Origin: Heterohyrax brucei
Taxonomy: Eukaryota > Chordata > Mammalia > Hyracoidea > Procaviidae
Length of the DNA: 64,000 nucleotides
Assembly (NCBI GenBank): GCA_028571685.1
Contig: CM053154.1
Span: 436,501 to 500,500 of the forward strand
Direction: 5' to 3'
The notes under the pieces were generated by a model that was given only the letters and a program-made list of their open reading frames with translations, did not search any database and was not told the DNA's origin. Positions 54,365 through 64,000 of the stretch are shown one piece after another; the stretch's first letter is position 1; each line of letters starts with the position of its first letter. A program made the position numbers and the translations under genes.

Positions 54365-57300
54365 GTTGTTTCTGCGTTCTGACTTACAGTGACCTCATGG
54401 ACAACGGACCAGTGCTGGGTCCTGTGCCATGTCCCTCATGACCACGGTGACTCTAGAGAGACCCCATTGTTGCAGCCACGGTGTCAGTCCATCTTGTCGA
54501 GGGTCGTCCTCTTTTTCACTGACCCTCCACTCTACCAAGCATGATGTCTTTCCTCGGGGACTGGATGCCCCTGATAACATGTCCAAAATATGTCAGACCA
54601 AGTCTCATCATCCTTGCCGCTATGGAGCATCCTGGATGTACTTCTTCCAAGGCAGGTTTGTTCGTTCTTCTGGCTATCTACAGGATAGTCAATATTCCTT
54701 GCCGACTCCACAACACAGGGGCATCAGATTTTGGGTCTTCTCTATTCATTGCCTAGCTTGCATGGATACGAGGTGACTAAAGACACCTCAGCTTGGGTCA
54801 GGCTTATGCTAGTCTTTGAGGTGACATCTTTGCTTGTTAACATTTTAAAGAGAGATATTTTGCAGCAGATTTGTTCAATGTAATGTCTTTTGACTTCCTG
54901 ACTGCTGCTTCCATGGGTGTTGATCATGGATGCCAATAAAATGAAATCCCTGACAACCTCAGTCCTTTCTCCACTTATCACGATGTTGCTTACTGGTCCA
55001 GGTGTGAGGCTTTCTGTTTTCTAGATGTTGAGGTGTGATCCGTACTGAAGGCCGTGGTCTCTGATCTTCGTCAGCAAGTGCTCCAAGTCCTCTTCACTTC
55101 CAGCAAGCGGGGTCGTGTCATCTATATAACGCAGGTTGTTTTTGAGTCTCCCTCCAATCCTGGCGGCCCGTTCTACTTCACATACTCCAGCTTCTCACAT
55201 ATCTGCCCAGGATTCTATGGAAAAATATTAAATGATGCAGGAAGCATCAGAAGGTGATGAAAGGAAAGCAGAAGAAATATAGTGATAAGCTACAGCCCTG
55301 ACACACACCCTTCCCGACTTCAGACCGTGCAGTGTCTCCTTGTTGGGTTCAAACGACTGAGTCTTGATCCTTAGACAGATTCCTCATCAGCAAAATTAAG
55401 GGTTCTGGAATTCCCATTCTCCACAATTATCTATAATATGTTATGATCCACAGAGTCAAATGTCTTTGCATAGTCAATGAAACACAGGTAAACATCTTCC
55501 TTGAATTTTCTGATTTCAGCCAGGATTCATCTGACATCAGCAATGATATCTCTGGTTCTGCGTCCTCTTCTGAATCCAGCTTGAATTTCTGGCAGTTCCC
55601 CGTTGATGTATTGCTGCAACTGCTTTTGAATGATCTTCAGCAAAATTTTATTTGTCTGTGATATTAATGATATTGTTTGATAGCTTTCACATTTGGTTGA
55701 ATCATCTATCTTTGGGATAGGCATCAATATGGATCTCTTCCAGGCATTTGGTGAAGTCAGGTAGTTGCCCTCTAAATTTCTTGACATAGAAATAGTCATG
55801 CGTGAGCACATCCAGTGTTGCGTCCGTTTGTGGTAGCATCTCGGTCGGTATCCTGCCAGTTCCTGGAGCCTTGTTCTTTACCGATGCCTTCAGTGTAGCT
55901 TAGACTTCGTTCCTCAGCACTATCAGCTCTTGATCATGTGCTACCTTCTAAAATGGGTGAACTCCAGCCAATTCTTTATTTTTTTTTATGACTGAATGAA
56001 AACATACAATCCCATCTAAATTTGCATGCCCGCATATGTGCAGCTCCCACTGCTCTCCCTGCCTGGTGACAGCACACTCCTCCTCTCCGTTCTGTACATT
56101 CATATCCTCCTAACAATCTCCCATCCCCTCCTCTCCACCCTCTCCCCCATGTCCAGTAAGAGGCCAGTCAGATGACATCCTATAGATACACAGACCCGTA
56201 AGGTGCACACATGATATGGTCACTCCAATCCATTTCGGTCTGAAGAGTTGACCTCCATTATGATTTGAGGACAGGGGGCAGCATCAGGGCCAGGGGCCAT
56301 GCTTCCAGGTGAACCCTGAGGTCCCCGGACCATCCTTTGTGGTCTTTTAGTGGAGAACTCAGGGGGCACTCCTTTTTATTTTCGTGTTGCCAGTGAGACT
56401 CAACTCTGTGAGCTCCATTGTGGCTATCACTGGTGGTGGCTGGGCACCATCCGGTTCTTCTGGTCACATGTCGATGTAGGCACCCACTCACGTGGGTCTC
56501 TCTGTCTTCTGCATTTTCTTTGCCCCACGTCGTTTTGGTCCTTGGAGATCATTCGTTCCTGCCGAGTTGGGGACCATCTGGCGTACCTCAGATGGCAGCT
56601 TGCCAGCCAGTTCTTTTTGGTACAATGACTCAGCTTTCCTCTCACCTTCTTCTGATGCTTCCTGCATCATTTAATATTTTTCCATAGAATCCTTCAGTGC
56701 TGCAACTTGAGTCTCAAGTTCTTTCAGTCTGAGAAATACCACTTGTGTTCTTTTCTTCTGGCTTTTTGTCTCCAGATCTTTGCATGTGTCATTATAATAC
56801 TTTGTCTTCTCAAGTCACTCTGTGAAGTCTCCTGTTACACTGCTTTACTTCATAATTTCTTCCATTTGCTCTAGCTACCTGACATTCAAGAGGAATTTTC
56901 AGAATGTCTTCTGACATCCAATTTGGTCTTTTCCTTCTTTCACTTCTTTTTAGTGACTTTTTGCTTTCTTCACATATGATGTCCTTAATGTCATTCTGCA
57001 ACTCATCTGATCTTCAGTCATTAGTATTCAACATGTCAAGTCGGTTCTTGAGAAAGTCTCTAAACTCCTGTGGGATAAACTCAAGGTCACACTTTGGTTC
57101 TTACAAACTTGTTCTAATTTTCTTCAGTTTTGACTTGAAATTGCATAGCAGTAGCTGACGGTCTGCTCCACAGTTGGCCCCTCCCCTTCTTCTGACTGAC
57201 GACACTGAGCTTTTCCGTTGTCTCTTTTCACAGATGTGGTCGCCTTGATTCCTGTGTATTCCAGCTGGTGAGTCATCACTTATGTTGCTGAAAAAGGTTA

Positions 57301-58150
57301 TTTGCAATGGAGAAGTCACTGGTCTTGCAAAATTCCATAATGTAATCTCTGGCATTGTTTCTGTTAACAGGGCCATGTTTTCTAGTTTTTCCAATTTTCA
57401 CATTCCAATGACCGGTAACTTTTATCAGTGACTGATTACATGTTTAGTCAATTTCAGAATGCAGAAGTTGGTAAAAATCTTCAGTTTCTTCTTCTTTGAT
57501 GTTAGTGGTTGGTTTGTAAATTTAAATAATAATCATATCAACTTGTCTTCCTTGTAGACCTATGGATATTAACCTATGACTGATAGTGTTGTACTTCAGA
57601 ATAGACCTTTAAATGTTCTTTTTGATGATGAATTCAATGCCATTTCTCTTCATGTTGTCTGAAAATGACCAAGACAAGTCCATTTTAGCTCACCAAAGCC
57701 TAGGATATTGATGTTTATTTTCTGTTTCATTTTGACAGTTTCCAATTTCCCTGGATTCATGCTTTGTACATTCCACATTCTGAGTACTAACGGATGTCTG
57801 CAGCTGTTTCTTCTCTTTTCGGTTGTGCCACATCAGCAGACTTGACTCCATCCGCGTCATCCGTGCTGAGGAAGCAGCTCTCCCCAGCTGTCTTTTGAGC
57901 GCCTTCCAACTCGAGACTCATCTTGCACTGTATCAGACAGCATTCTGCTAGTCACAAGGTTTGGTTTTCACTGGCTAATTCTTTTCAGAAGTAGACCACT
58001 GGGTCCTTCCTCCTGGTCTTAGTCTGGAAGCCCAGCTGAAACCTGTCGGCCATGGACGACTCTGCTGGTGTTTGAATGCTGGTGGCATAGCTTCCAGCAT
58101 CACAGCCACGTGCAAGCTCCTACAGGACGCCAAACTGACAAATGCGGGAA
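54365..58150 (-). mobile_element. RTE-type LINE, long but defective
   Basis: Read on the minus strand: endonuclease C-terminal part near 57394-57100 ('GADRQLLLCNFKSKLKK'), linker, reverse transcriptase with 'MPIPKIDDSTKCESY' and 'EIQAGFRRGRRTRDII' (55811-55527), a YIDD-type motif near 55120, and a 3' end at about 54375. Many stops and frameshifts break the frame. The segment 55980-56640 does not read as clean RTE and may include another insertion. A 48-bp piece of the linker recurs inverted at 55209-55256. Confidence 0.85.
55209..56693. repeat. Inverted repeat of about 48 bp inside the RTE element
   Basis: 'aggattctatggaaaaatat' at 55209 in plus orientation matches the reverse complement ending at 56693. 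The match continues through 'taaatgatgcaggaagcat' to 'cagaa', and then resumes after a 3-base gap to 'aggaaagc'. Confidence 0.9.
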
Positions 58151-58199
58151 GGATTTATTTCCTTGGCAGCTAAGGGCCATTCAGGGGATCCATTTCACG

Positions 58200-59560
58200 T
58201 TGGGTGAGCTGTGGTCACCTGCATTTTCTTAAGGAATCGGTCCATTTTGTGTATGCTGCCAGATTTCTGTGTGCAAGACGGTCGGTAGTAGTATTCTCGT
58301 ATGGTCCTTATTGTGTCTGTAGTGTTTGTGATGATACCTCTGCATCATTCCTGTTCTGTAATTGTTTCTTTTTTGTCAGCCTTGCTAGCATTTGTCAGTT
58401 TTATCAATCGCTTCCAAGACTGAGTTTTGTTTCATTGATCTTTTCTGTTGTTCTTCTGGTCACAGGTTGGTAGACTGCTTTTGTCATCCTTATTGTCTCC
58501 TTCCTTCCATTTGCTTTGGGTTTGTTTTGCTCTTCTTTTTCTAGACTCTTGAGGTGAGAGCTTGAATTAATTAGTTTGCGACTTTTCCTCTCTTCTAACG
58601 TGTTTAGTGCTATACTTTTTTTCTCAGCACTGTGTTAACTGTGTCTCACAGGTTTTGACATGTGTTTTCATTCAATTAAATGTATCATTATTTTTAATTT
58701 CTCTTGAGACTTTCTCCTCGACTCATGTATTATTTAGAAGTGTGTTGTTTAATTACTAAGTATTTGGAAATTTTCCTGTTACTGGTTTTTGTCCCTGGAG
58801 TTGGAAAATCCACTGTATATGAATTAATTCTCATTAAACTTGCGAAGATTTTTTTTTTTTTAAGGCCCAAGACATAGTCTGTCTTGGTATATGTTTTGTA
58901 GGCACTTGAAAAGACTGCTGTTGTTTGACAGACTATTTTCAAAATGTGGACTGTGCAATGTTGGTTGATGACGTGTAGAGTTCTATATTCTCGCTGGTTT
59001 TCTGTCCAGTTGTTTCATCAATTGTTGAAAGCAGGGTATTGAATCTCCAACTACAATTGTGGACTTAATCTGTGATTTCTCTTCAATTTGATCAGTTTTA
59101 CTTTATCTTGCACCTCTGCTGTTTGGTGTACAAACATTACTACAGCTACGTCTTCTTTGAGGACTGCCTCTTTAATTGCCATATAATGTCCTTCTCCGTC
59201 TTTGGTCATTTCTGTGAAGTCTACTTTGTCTAATATTTGTATAGTCACTCCTGATTAATATTATATGATCCATTTTTTCTGTACTTTAATTTGCAACTTG
59301 CTTATACTGCTATATTTAAAGTGAGTTTTTTGTGATACAGTATATATGGGTCATGTTTTTAATCCAGTATGCTATTCTCTATCTTTCAAATAGTATATTA
59401 AGATCATTTATATTTAATGTAATTATTAAGACATTAGAGCTCAAGTCTGACATTTTATTAATTTTCTGTTCATTCTCTCTGTTTCATGTTTCCCTGCTTC
59501 CATGTGAGTTACTTGACCATTTTCTAGCACTCCTTCTGTTTTATCTATAGTGTTCTATAT
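58200..59560 (-). mobile_element. L1 ORF2 region, antisense
   Basis: The plus strand contains the reverse complement of the L1 ORF2 5' part. Landmarks are 'gactgagttttgtttcattg' (58421), 'gcacttgaaaagactgctgt' (58903) and 'ataatgtccttctccgtctt' (59184). It is old, with many indels. Confidence 0.75.
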
Positions 59561-59562
59561 AT

Positions 59563-59700
59563 ATAAACCAAATTTGTTTCTGTGAGTTGATTCCAGCTCC
59601 TAGCTACCCTACAGGACACAGAACTGCCTCATAGGGTTTCCAAGGAGCACCTGGTGGATTCCAACTGCCAGCCTTCTGGTGAGCAGCCACAGGTCTTAAC
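59563..59700 (-). mobile_element. AfroSINE, minus orientation
   Basis: The plus strand reads 'ctgtgagttgattccagctc', 'aactgcctcatagggtttcc' and 'ctggtggattccaactgcca', the reverse complement of a family member lacking part of the head. Confidence 0.85.
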
Positions 59701-59799
59701 TACAATTTTCCTTCTCTCCTTTCTCTGTCTCTCCAGTGTTACAGAAATACACAGAGTCACTGTACCCAAAAAGAATGGGTCAATGTTTAACCATTACAG

Positions 59800-60590
59800 G
59801 AGGTAGCTTACATTGTCATGGATGAATTATGTCCTCCCCCGCCAAAAAGGTGTGTAGAAATTTAGCTGGGCCATGATTCCCAGTATTGCGGTATTGTCCT
59901 CTCTTCTGTGCTTTTCCTGTGTTGTACATCCCAACCTCTGCCTGGGTTAACAGAGTGGACCACGTTAAAGAGGATTAGGGTAGAATTAGGGTCGGAGTGT
60001 AACAGCCTCAGAAACAGTGGTGGTGTAGTGGGTAGGTGCTACGGCTGCCAACCAACAGGTTGGTGGTTTGAATCCACCAGGCAATCCTTGGAAACTCTGG
60101 GGCCGGTTCTACTCTGTCCTATAGGGTCACTGTAAGTTGAAATTGACTCGACAGCAATGAGTTTGGTTTTGTTTTGGGGGGTTACAGCCTTCCTAAAGGC
60201 ACCTCCCTGATCCAACATGAAGGGAGTTCCCTCAGGATGTCGCTTGCACTACCTTTTCTCCTTACACCCTGTAAGAGATGAAAATGAAAAGGAAGTAAGC
60301 AGAGATTCTGGGACCTCATAACAGTGAGAAAGCAGTGCCAGGAGCACAGCATGTCCTTTGGACCTGAGGTTCCTGCGCCAAGATGCTCCCAAACCAAGGG
60401 AAGATTGATGCATCACGAGGATCTTCCTTTGTTGCTGACAGAGAGAAAAGACCTTCCTCTGGAGCTGACACACCCTGAATTTGGACTTTTAGCTTACTGG
60501 ACTGTGAAGAAATAAATTTCTCTTTGTTGAAGCCATCCACTTGTGGTATTTCTGTTATAGCAGCACTAGATGACCAAGACCGATTTTGAT
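59800..60590 (+). mobile_element. LTR-like element (MaLR type), interrupted
   Basis: 5' part 'tacattgtcatggatgaatt' and 'gctgggccatgattcccagt', 3' part 'aaataaatttctctttgttg' and 'cacttgtggtatttctgtta' with 'tagcagcactagatgaccaa' resemble a mammalian ERVL-MaLR solo LTR. Its AATAAA is at 60511-60516. An AfroSINE (60005-60180) is inserted in it. No internal retroviral genes are seen. Confidence 0.65.
60005..60180 (+). mobile_element. AfroSINE, full length
   Basis: 'aacagtggtggtgtagtggg', 'ggtggtttgaatccaccagg', 'tctactctgtcctatagggt' and the tail 'cactgtaagttgaaattgac' with a T/G-rich end. It is nested in the LTR. Confidence 0.95.
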
Positions 60591-62060
60591 CAGGAACCAA
60601 TAGTACTGGAAGAAGAACATCAAGAAGGAATGAAGGCACTGGTGAAAAACCGGTCTTCAGGAATTGATGGAACACCGAGATGTTCCAACAAATGGATGCG
60701 GCATTAGGAGTGCTCACTTATCAATGCCAAGAAATTTGGAAGTCAGCTACCAGGCCAACTGACTGATAGCCATATTTATGTCTACTCCAAAGAAAGGTGA
60801 TCCAACTGAATGTGAAAATGATCGAACGATATCATGAATATCAGACACAAGTAAGATTTTGGTGGAGCTCATTCAGAAGCAGCACCACACCAACAGGAAA
60901 CTGCCAGAAACTCAAGCCAGGTTCAGAAGAGGGCATGGAACTTGGGATGTCATTGCTGATGTCAGACAGATCCTGGCTGAAAGCAGAGAATACAAGAAAG
61001 ATGTTTACCTGTGTTTTGTTGACTAGGAAAACTCATTGGGCTGTGTGTATCATAACAAATTATAGACAACATTGCAAAGAAAAGGAGTTCTAGAACACTT
61101 AATCATGCTCAAGAGGAATCTGTATATAGATCAAGAGGCAGTCATTTAAACAGATCAAAGGGATATATTGTGTGGTTTAAAGTCAGGAAAGATGTGCATC
61201 AGGGTTGTATACTTTCATCATGTTCATTCAGCCTCTAGGTTGAGCAAATAATCTGAGAAGCTGGACTATATGAAGAATGGTGCCTCAGGACTGCAGAAGA
61301 CTCATTAGCAACCTAAGTTATACAGATGACACAACTCTGCTTGTTGAAAGTGAAGAGGGCATGGAGCATTTACTGATGAAGATCAAAGATCACAGCCTTC
61401 AGTATCGATTACATCACAACATAAAGGAAACAAAAGCAACGTCACGATAGAGACAAGACTGAAGTTATCGAAGATTCCACATTACTTGGATCTACAATCA
61501 ACACCCATGGAAGCACTAATCAAGAAATCGAATGCTTTCTATTGGACACATCTGCTGTAAGAGACCTCTATGAAGTGTTAAAAAAGCAGAGGTGTCAGTT
61601 TGGGGACTAAGTGAGCCTCACCCAAGCCATGGAATTTTCAGTGGCTTCACATGCATATAAAATGTAGACAACGAATAAGGAAGATTGAAGAACTGGTGTC
61701 TTTGAGTTTTGGTGTTGGCAATGAGTACTGAATATACCACGGACTACCAAAAGAATCAACAGACCTATCCTGGAAGAAGTACAGCCAGTACACTTCTTAG
61801 AAGCGAGGGTGGTGAGAACTCATCTCACGAGTTTGGACATGTCACTGGGAGGGAATAGTCCCTGCAGAAGAACATGGTGCTTAGAAGGTCAGCAAAAATG
61901 AGGGTGCCCCTCCACGAGACGGACTGATGCAGTGGCTGCAGCAGTGGGTCCAGGCAACACAATGACGGTGAGGGTGGCACAGGACTGGGCAGGGTTTCTT
62001 TCTGTTGGACTCGAGATCACGCTGAGTCAGAGCCTACGTGATGGCATCTTATGCCAACAA
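60590..62060 (+). mobile_element. RTE-type LINE, 5'-truncated
   Basis: Plus-strand copy starting within the reverse transcriptase domain. It has a RYTDDT-like catalytic segment near 61320, where the frame reads as 'YTDDTTLLVESEEG', and the terminal region 'acggactgatgcagtggctg'. It ends near 62050. Stops and small indels are frequent, so it is dead. Confidence 0.85.
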
Positions 62061-62116
62061 CGCAGGCTTTGTGAACGCGTCTCTTTTTACTCTTTTACTG
62101 TGGTTGCTCCAGACAT

Positions 62117-62238
62117 TACTAGGAGCTCTGGTGGTTTAATGGTTAAGAACTCAGCTGCTAACCAAAAAGTTGGTGATTTGAATCCACCAGCAGCTCCCTG
62201 GAGCCCCATGGGGCAACTGTACTGTTTTACAAACGCAG
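62117..62238 (+). mobile_element. AfroSINE
   Basis: 'gagctctggtggtttaatgg', 'gttaagaactcagctgctaa' and 'gatttgaatccaccagcagc'. The tail is missing. Confidence 0.92.
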
Positions 62239-62382
62239 CAGCAACAGTTTTCTCCCCCTAGGTGTTACATCTGCATAGATTAGTAGGCTGCAGGTTGGTC
62301 ATTTTCCCAGCTCAGGTGAAGTGCGCAGATTTCACCCCCACTTGCATCCCATCCCATCCCTTTTCCTCGTTCACAAGCAGTC

Positions 62383-62582
62383 CTGCTGGCACGAGAAGTA
62401 GGAGCTTCGCTGCTAACCAGAAGGCCGGTGGATGGAATGCACTGGATGCTCTTCCAGAGAAAGATATGGCTGTCTGCTCCTGTAATGATCTGTGGCTTGG
62501 AAGCTCTGTGGGGGCAGTTTTACTCTGTCCTATAGGGTCACTGAGAGGCAGAGCTGACTTGGTGGCAATGGGTGGGTTTTTA
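62383..62582 (+). mobile_element. AfroSINE, long subtype
   Basis: Contains the extended body with 'gagaaagatatggctgtctg' and 'ctcctgtaatgatctgtggc', then 'tactctgtcctatagggtca' and the 'agctgacttggtggcaatgg' tail. The head is truncated. Confidence 0.92.
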
Positions 62583-63005
62583 CTGTCACCCTTTCAGAAC
62601 ATGATGGTGTACGTCTATCCTCTACACAGATTTAAAACCACACTGAACAGATGCGTTTTACTTCAGTCATCAAACATAATTTACAAAACTGAAGAGGTGA
62701 AAGTAGATTACATTTATTTGTACTATATTTTTTTCTTAGTATGTCTTCTTTCCTGACATGCTAAGATTCCTTCTTTCATTGTTTCCTGTTTAGAGAAAAA
62801 CCTTTAGCCATTTTTTTATGGTGGGTCTGTTGTGACAAATTTTCTTAGTTTTCTTGTTATCTGAGAATGTCATGACATTTTCTCTTCATTCTTGAAGGAT
62901 ACAGAATTCCGGGTTGACACTTCTTGCTTTACTTGAAAAGTATTTGCACTTTCTTCTGAGGTTTCTGATGAGAACTACACTGCCATTTGGTCTTTTTTTC
63001 CCTCT

Positions 63006-63165
63006 ATGCAAAGTGGTGTAGTGGTTACCAGCTAGGCTGCTAACCACATGGTCAGCAGTTTGATTCCACCAGGTGCTCCTTGGAAACTCTACGGGGTAGT
63101 TCTACTCTGTCCTGCAGGGTCTCAGTGCATCAGGATCGACTTGACAACAACTTAAAAAACAAACA
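63006..63165 (+). mobile_element. AfroSINE
   Basis: 'gtggtgtagtggttaccagc', 'gtcagcagtttgattccacc', 'ggtagttctactctgtcctg' and the tail 'catcaggatcgacttgacaa'. Inserted in L1. Confidence 0.95.
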
Positions 63166-63671
63166 CGTAAGTTTTTGTTTTTTGATGCTCTCAAGATTTT
63201 TTCTTTAGCTTTTCGAAGGTTTGATTGATATGTTTTGGTATTGATTTATTTGATTTTATCCTGTTTGGGGTTTGTTCAGCTTCTGAAGTCTTTAGATCTA
63301 TGTCCTTTTCCATATTTGGGAAGTTTTAACCATTACTTCTTTGAGTATATGTCTGCCCCACCATCTTTCTCCTCTTCTTCTAGGACTTTGATGACACAAG
63401 TATTAGATCTTTTGTTACTGTCCCACAGATATCTGAGGTTCTGCTCAGTTTTGTTTTCTTTCAGCAGATTAGGTAATTCCTATTGATCTATCTTTAAATT
63501 CACTTCTTCTTTCCTCTTACACCTTCATTGGCTGTTAAGCCCATCCACTGAGTTTTTAAAAATTCCAGTTATTGTATTTTTCAGTTCTAAAATTTCCATT
63601 TGGTTCTTCTTCTCTTTTCACTTGTTTCAAATATGTTCATAATTGTTTGTTGAAGCAAACTGCTTTAAAAT

Positions 63672-63830
63672 TGGAAACCCTGGTGCCACAGTGGTTAAGT
63701 GCTACAGCTGCTAATCAGAAGGCTGGCAGTTGAAATCTACCAGGTGCTCCTTGGAAACTCTATGGGGCAGTCCTACTCTGTTCGGTAGGGTTGCTATGAG
63801 TTGGAACAGACTGGAGGGCAAGGAGTCTGC
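63672..63830 (+). mobile_element. AfroSINE
   Basis: 'ggaaaccctggtgccacagt', 'ggttaagtgctacagctgct', 'tgaaatctaccaggtgctcc' and tail 'gctatgagttggaacagact'. Inserted in L1. Confidence 0.95.
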
Positions 63831-64000
63831 TTTAAAATCTGTCAGTTGTTTTTAACACTGCTGTTATCTCAGTGTTGTCAGTTATTGGTATCTTTTTCTT
63901 TCAGTTTGATGTCTTCCTGGTTCTTGGTATAGTAAGTGATTTTTATTGAAATCTAGATTGCTAAATTATGTTATACAACTCTGGGTCTTATTTAAACCTT

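Larger units (their letters stand above)
53401..64000. other. KNDC1 intron (part) with nested transposons
   Basis: No further KNDC1 exon is recognised upstream of 53400, although human KNDC1 has many more 5' exons. The stretch is therefore read as one long intron extending past the window edge. It holds RTE LINEs, L1 pieces, an LTR and AfroSINEs, listed separately. 53401-54360 has nothing recognised. Confidence 0.6.
62760..64000 (-). mobile_element. L1 fragment, antisense, with two AfroSINEs
   Basis: Landmarks such as 'gaaggatacagaattccggg' (62896), 'ttttgatgctctcaagattt' (63181) and 'gcagattaggtaattcctat' (63464) match L1 sequence in antisense. It is interrupted at 63006-63165 and 63672-63830 and runs off the window. 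Confidence 0.7.

Noticed and set aside
63006-63060. tRNA-like sequences with A- and B-box matches (also at 1478, 28363, 43428, 60005, 62117, 63672)
   Set aside because: They are the tRNA-derived heads of AfroSINEs, followed by the SINE body, not tRNA genes.

Overview
This is a mammalian genomic window, most likely from an afrotherian (elephant, manatee, hyrax, aardvark group). The basis is repeat content: at least a dozen tRNA-headed SINEs of the AfroSINE type (gene-like head, then 'ctctactctgt' and a 'gtcgctgtgagtcgga' tail), long RTE-type LINE copies, and older L1 and LTR fragments. No species call is possible from the sequence alone.

Three protein genes and one microRNA are recognised, all in the arrangement of human 10q26.3 but inverted. 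From right to left on the minus strand: KNDC1 (21 coding exons, 53400 to 32154, 5' part beyond the right edge), UTF1 (two exons, 25226 to 24033), and VENTX (three coding exons, 18301 to 15994). On the plus strand, about 4.6 kb beyond the VENTX poly(A) signal, lies the miR-202 hairpin (10991-11074) within a short host transcript. In human the next gene beyond miR-202 is ADAM8; no ADAM8 exon is visible here, so it probably lies just off the left edge.

Layout: 1-10.7 kb intergenic, GC-rich, with AfroSINEs and small tandem duplications. 10.75-11.66 kb MIR202 host gene. 11.66-15.66 kb intergenic. 15.66-18.6 kb VENTX. 18.6-23.9 kb intergenic, with a SOX-OCT composite motif about 1 kb 3' of UTF1. 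23.9-25.4 kb UTF1 in a CpG island. 25.5-30.5 kb L1, RTE and SINE debris. 30.5-53.4 kb KNDC1, whose introns carry many minisatellites and alternating CA/TG tracts. 53.4-64 kb is read as one KNDC1 intron filled with RTE, L1, LTR and AfroSINE insertions.

The exon models were built by reading splice sites and checking reading-frame phase: all 21 KNDC1 exons join in phase to 1230 residues, the two UTF1 exons to 352 residues, and the VENTX exons to about 279 residues (exon 1/2 junction uncertain). UTF1 and VENTX are both regulators tied to early embryonic or pluripotent cells, and miR-202 is a gonad-enriched microRNA. KNDC1 is a neuronal Ras guanine-nucleotide exchange factor. They are neighbours by conserved synteny, not an operon or known pathway.
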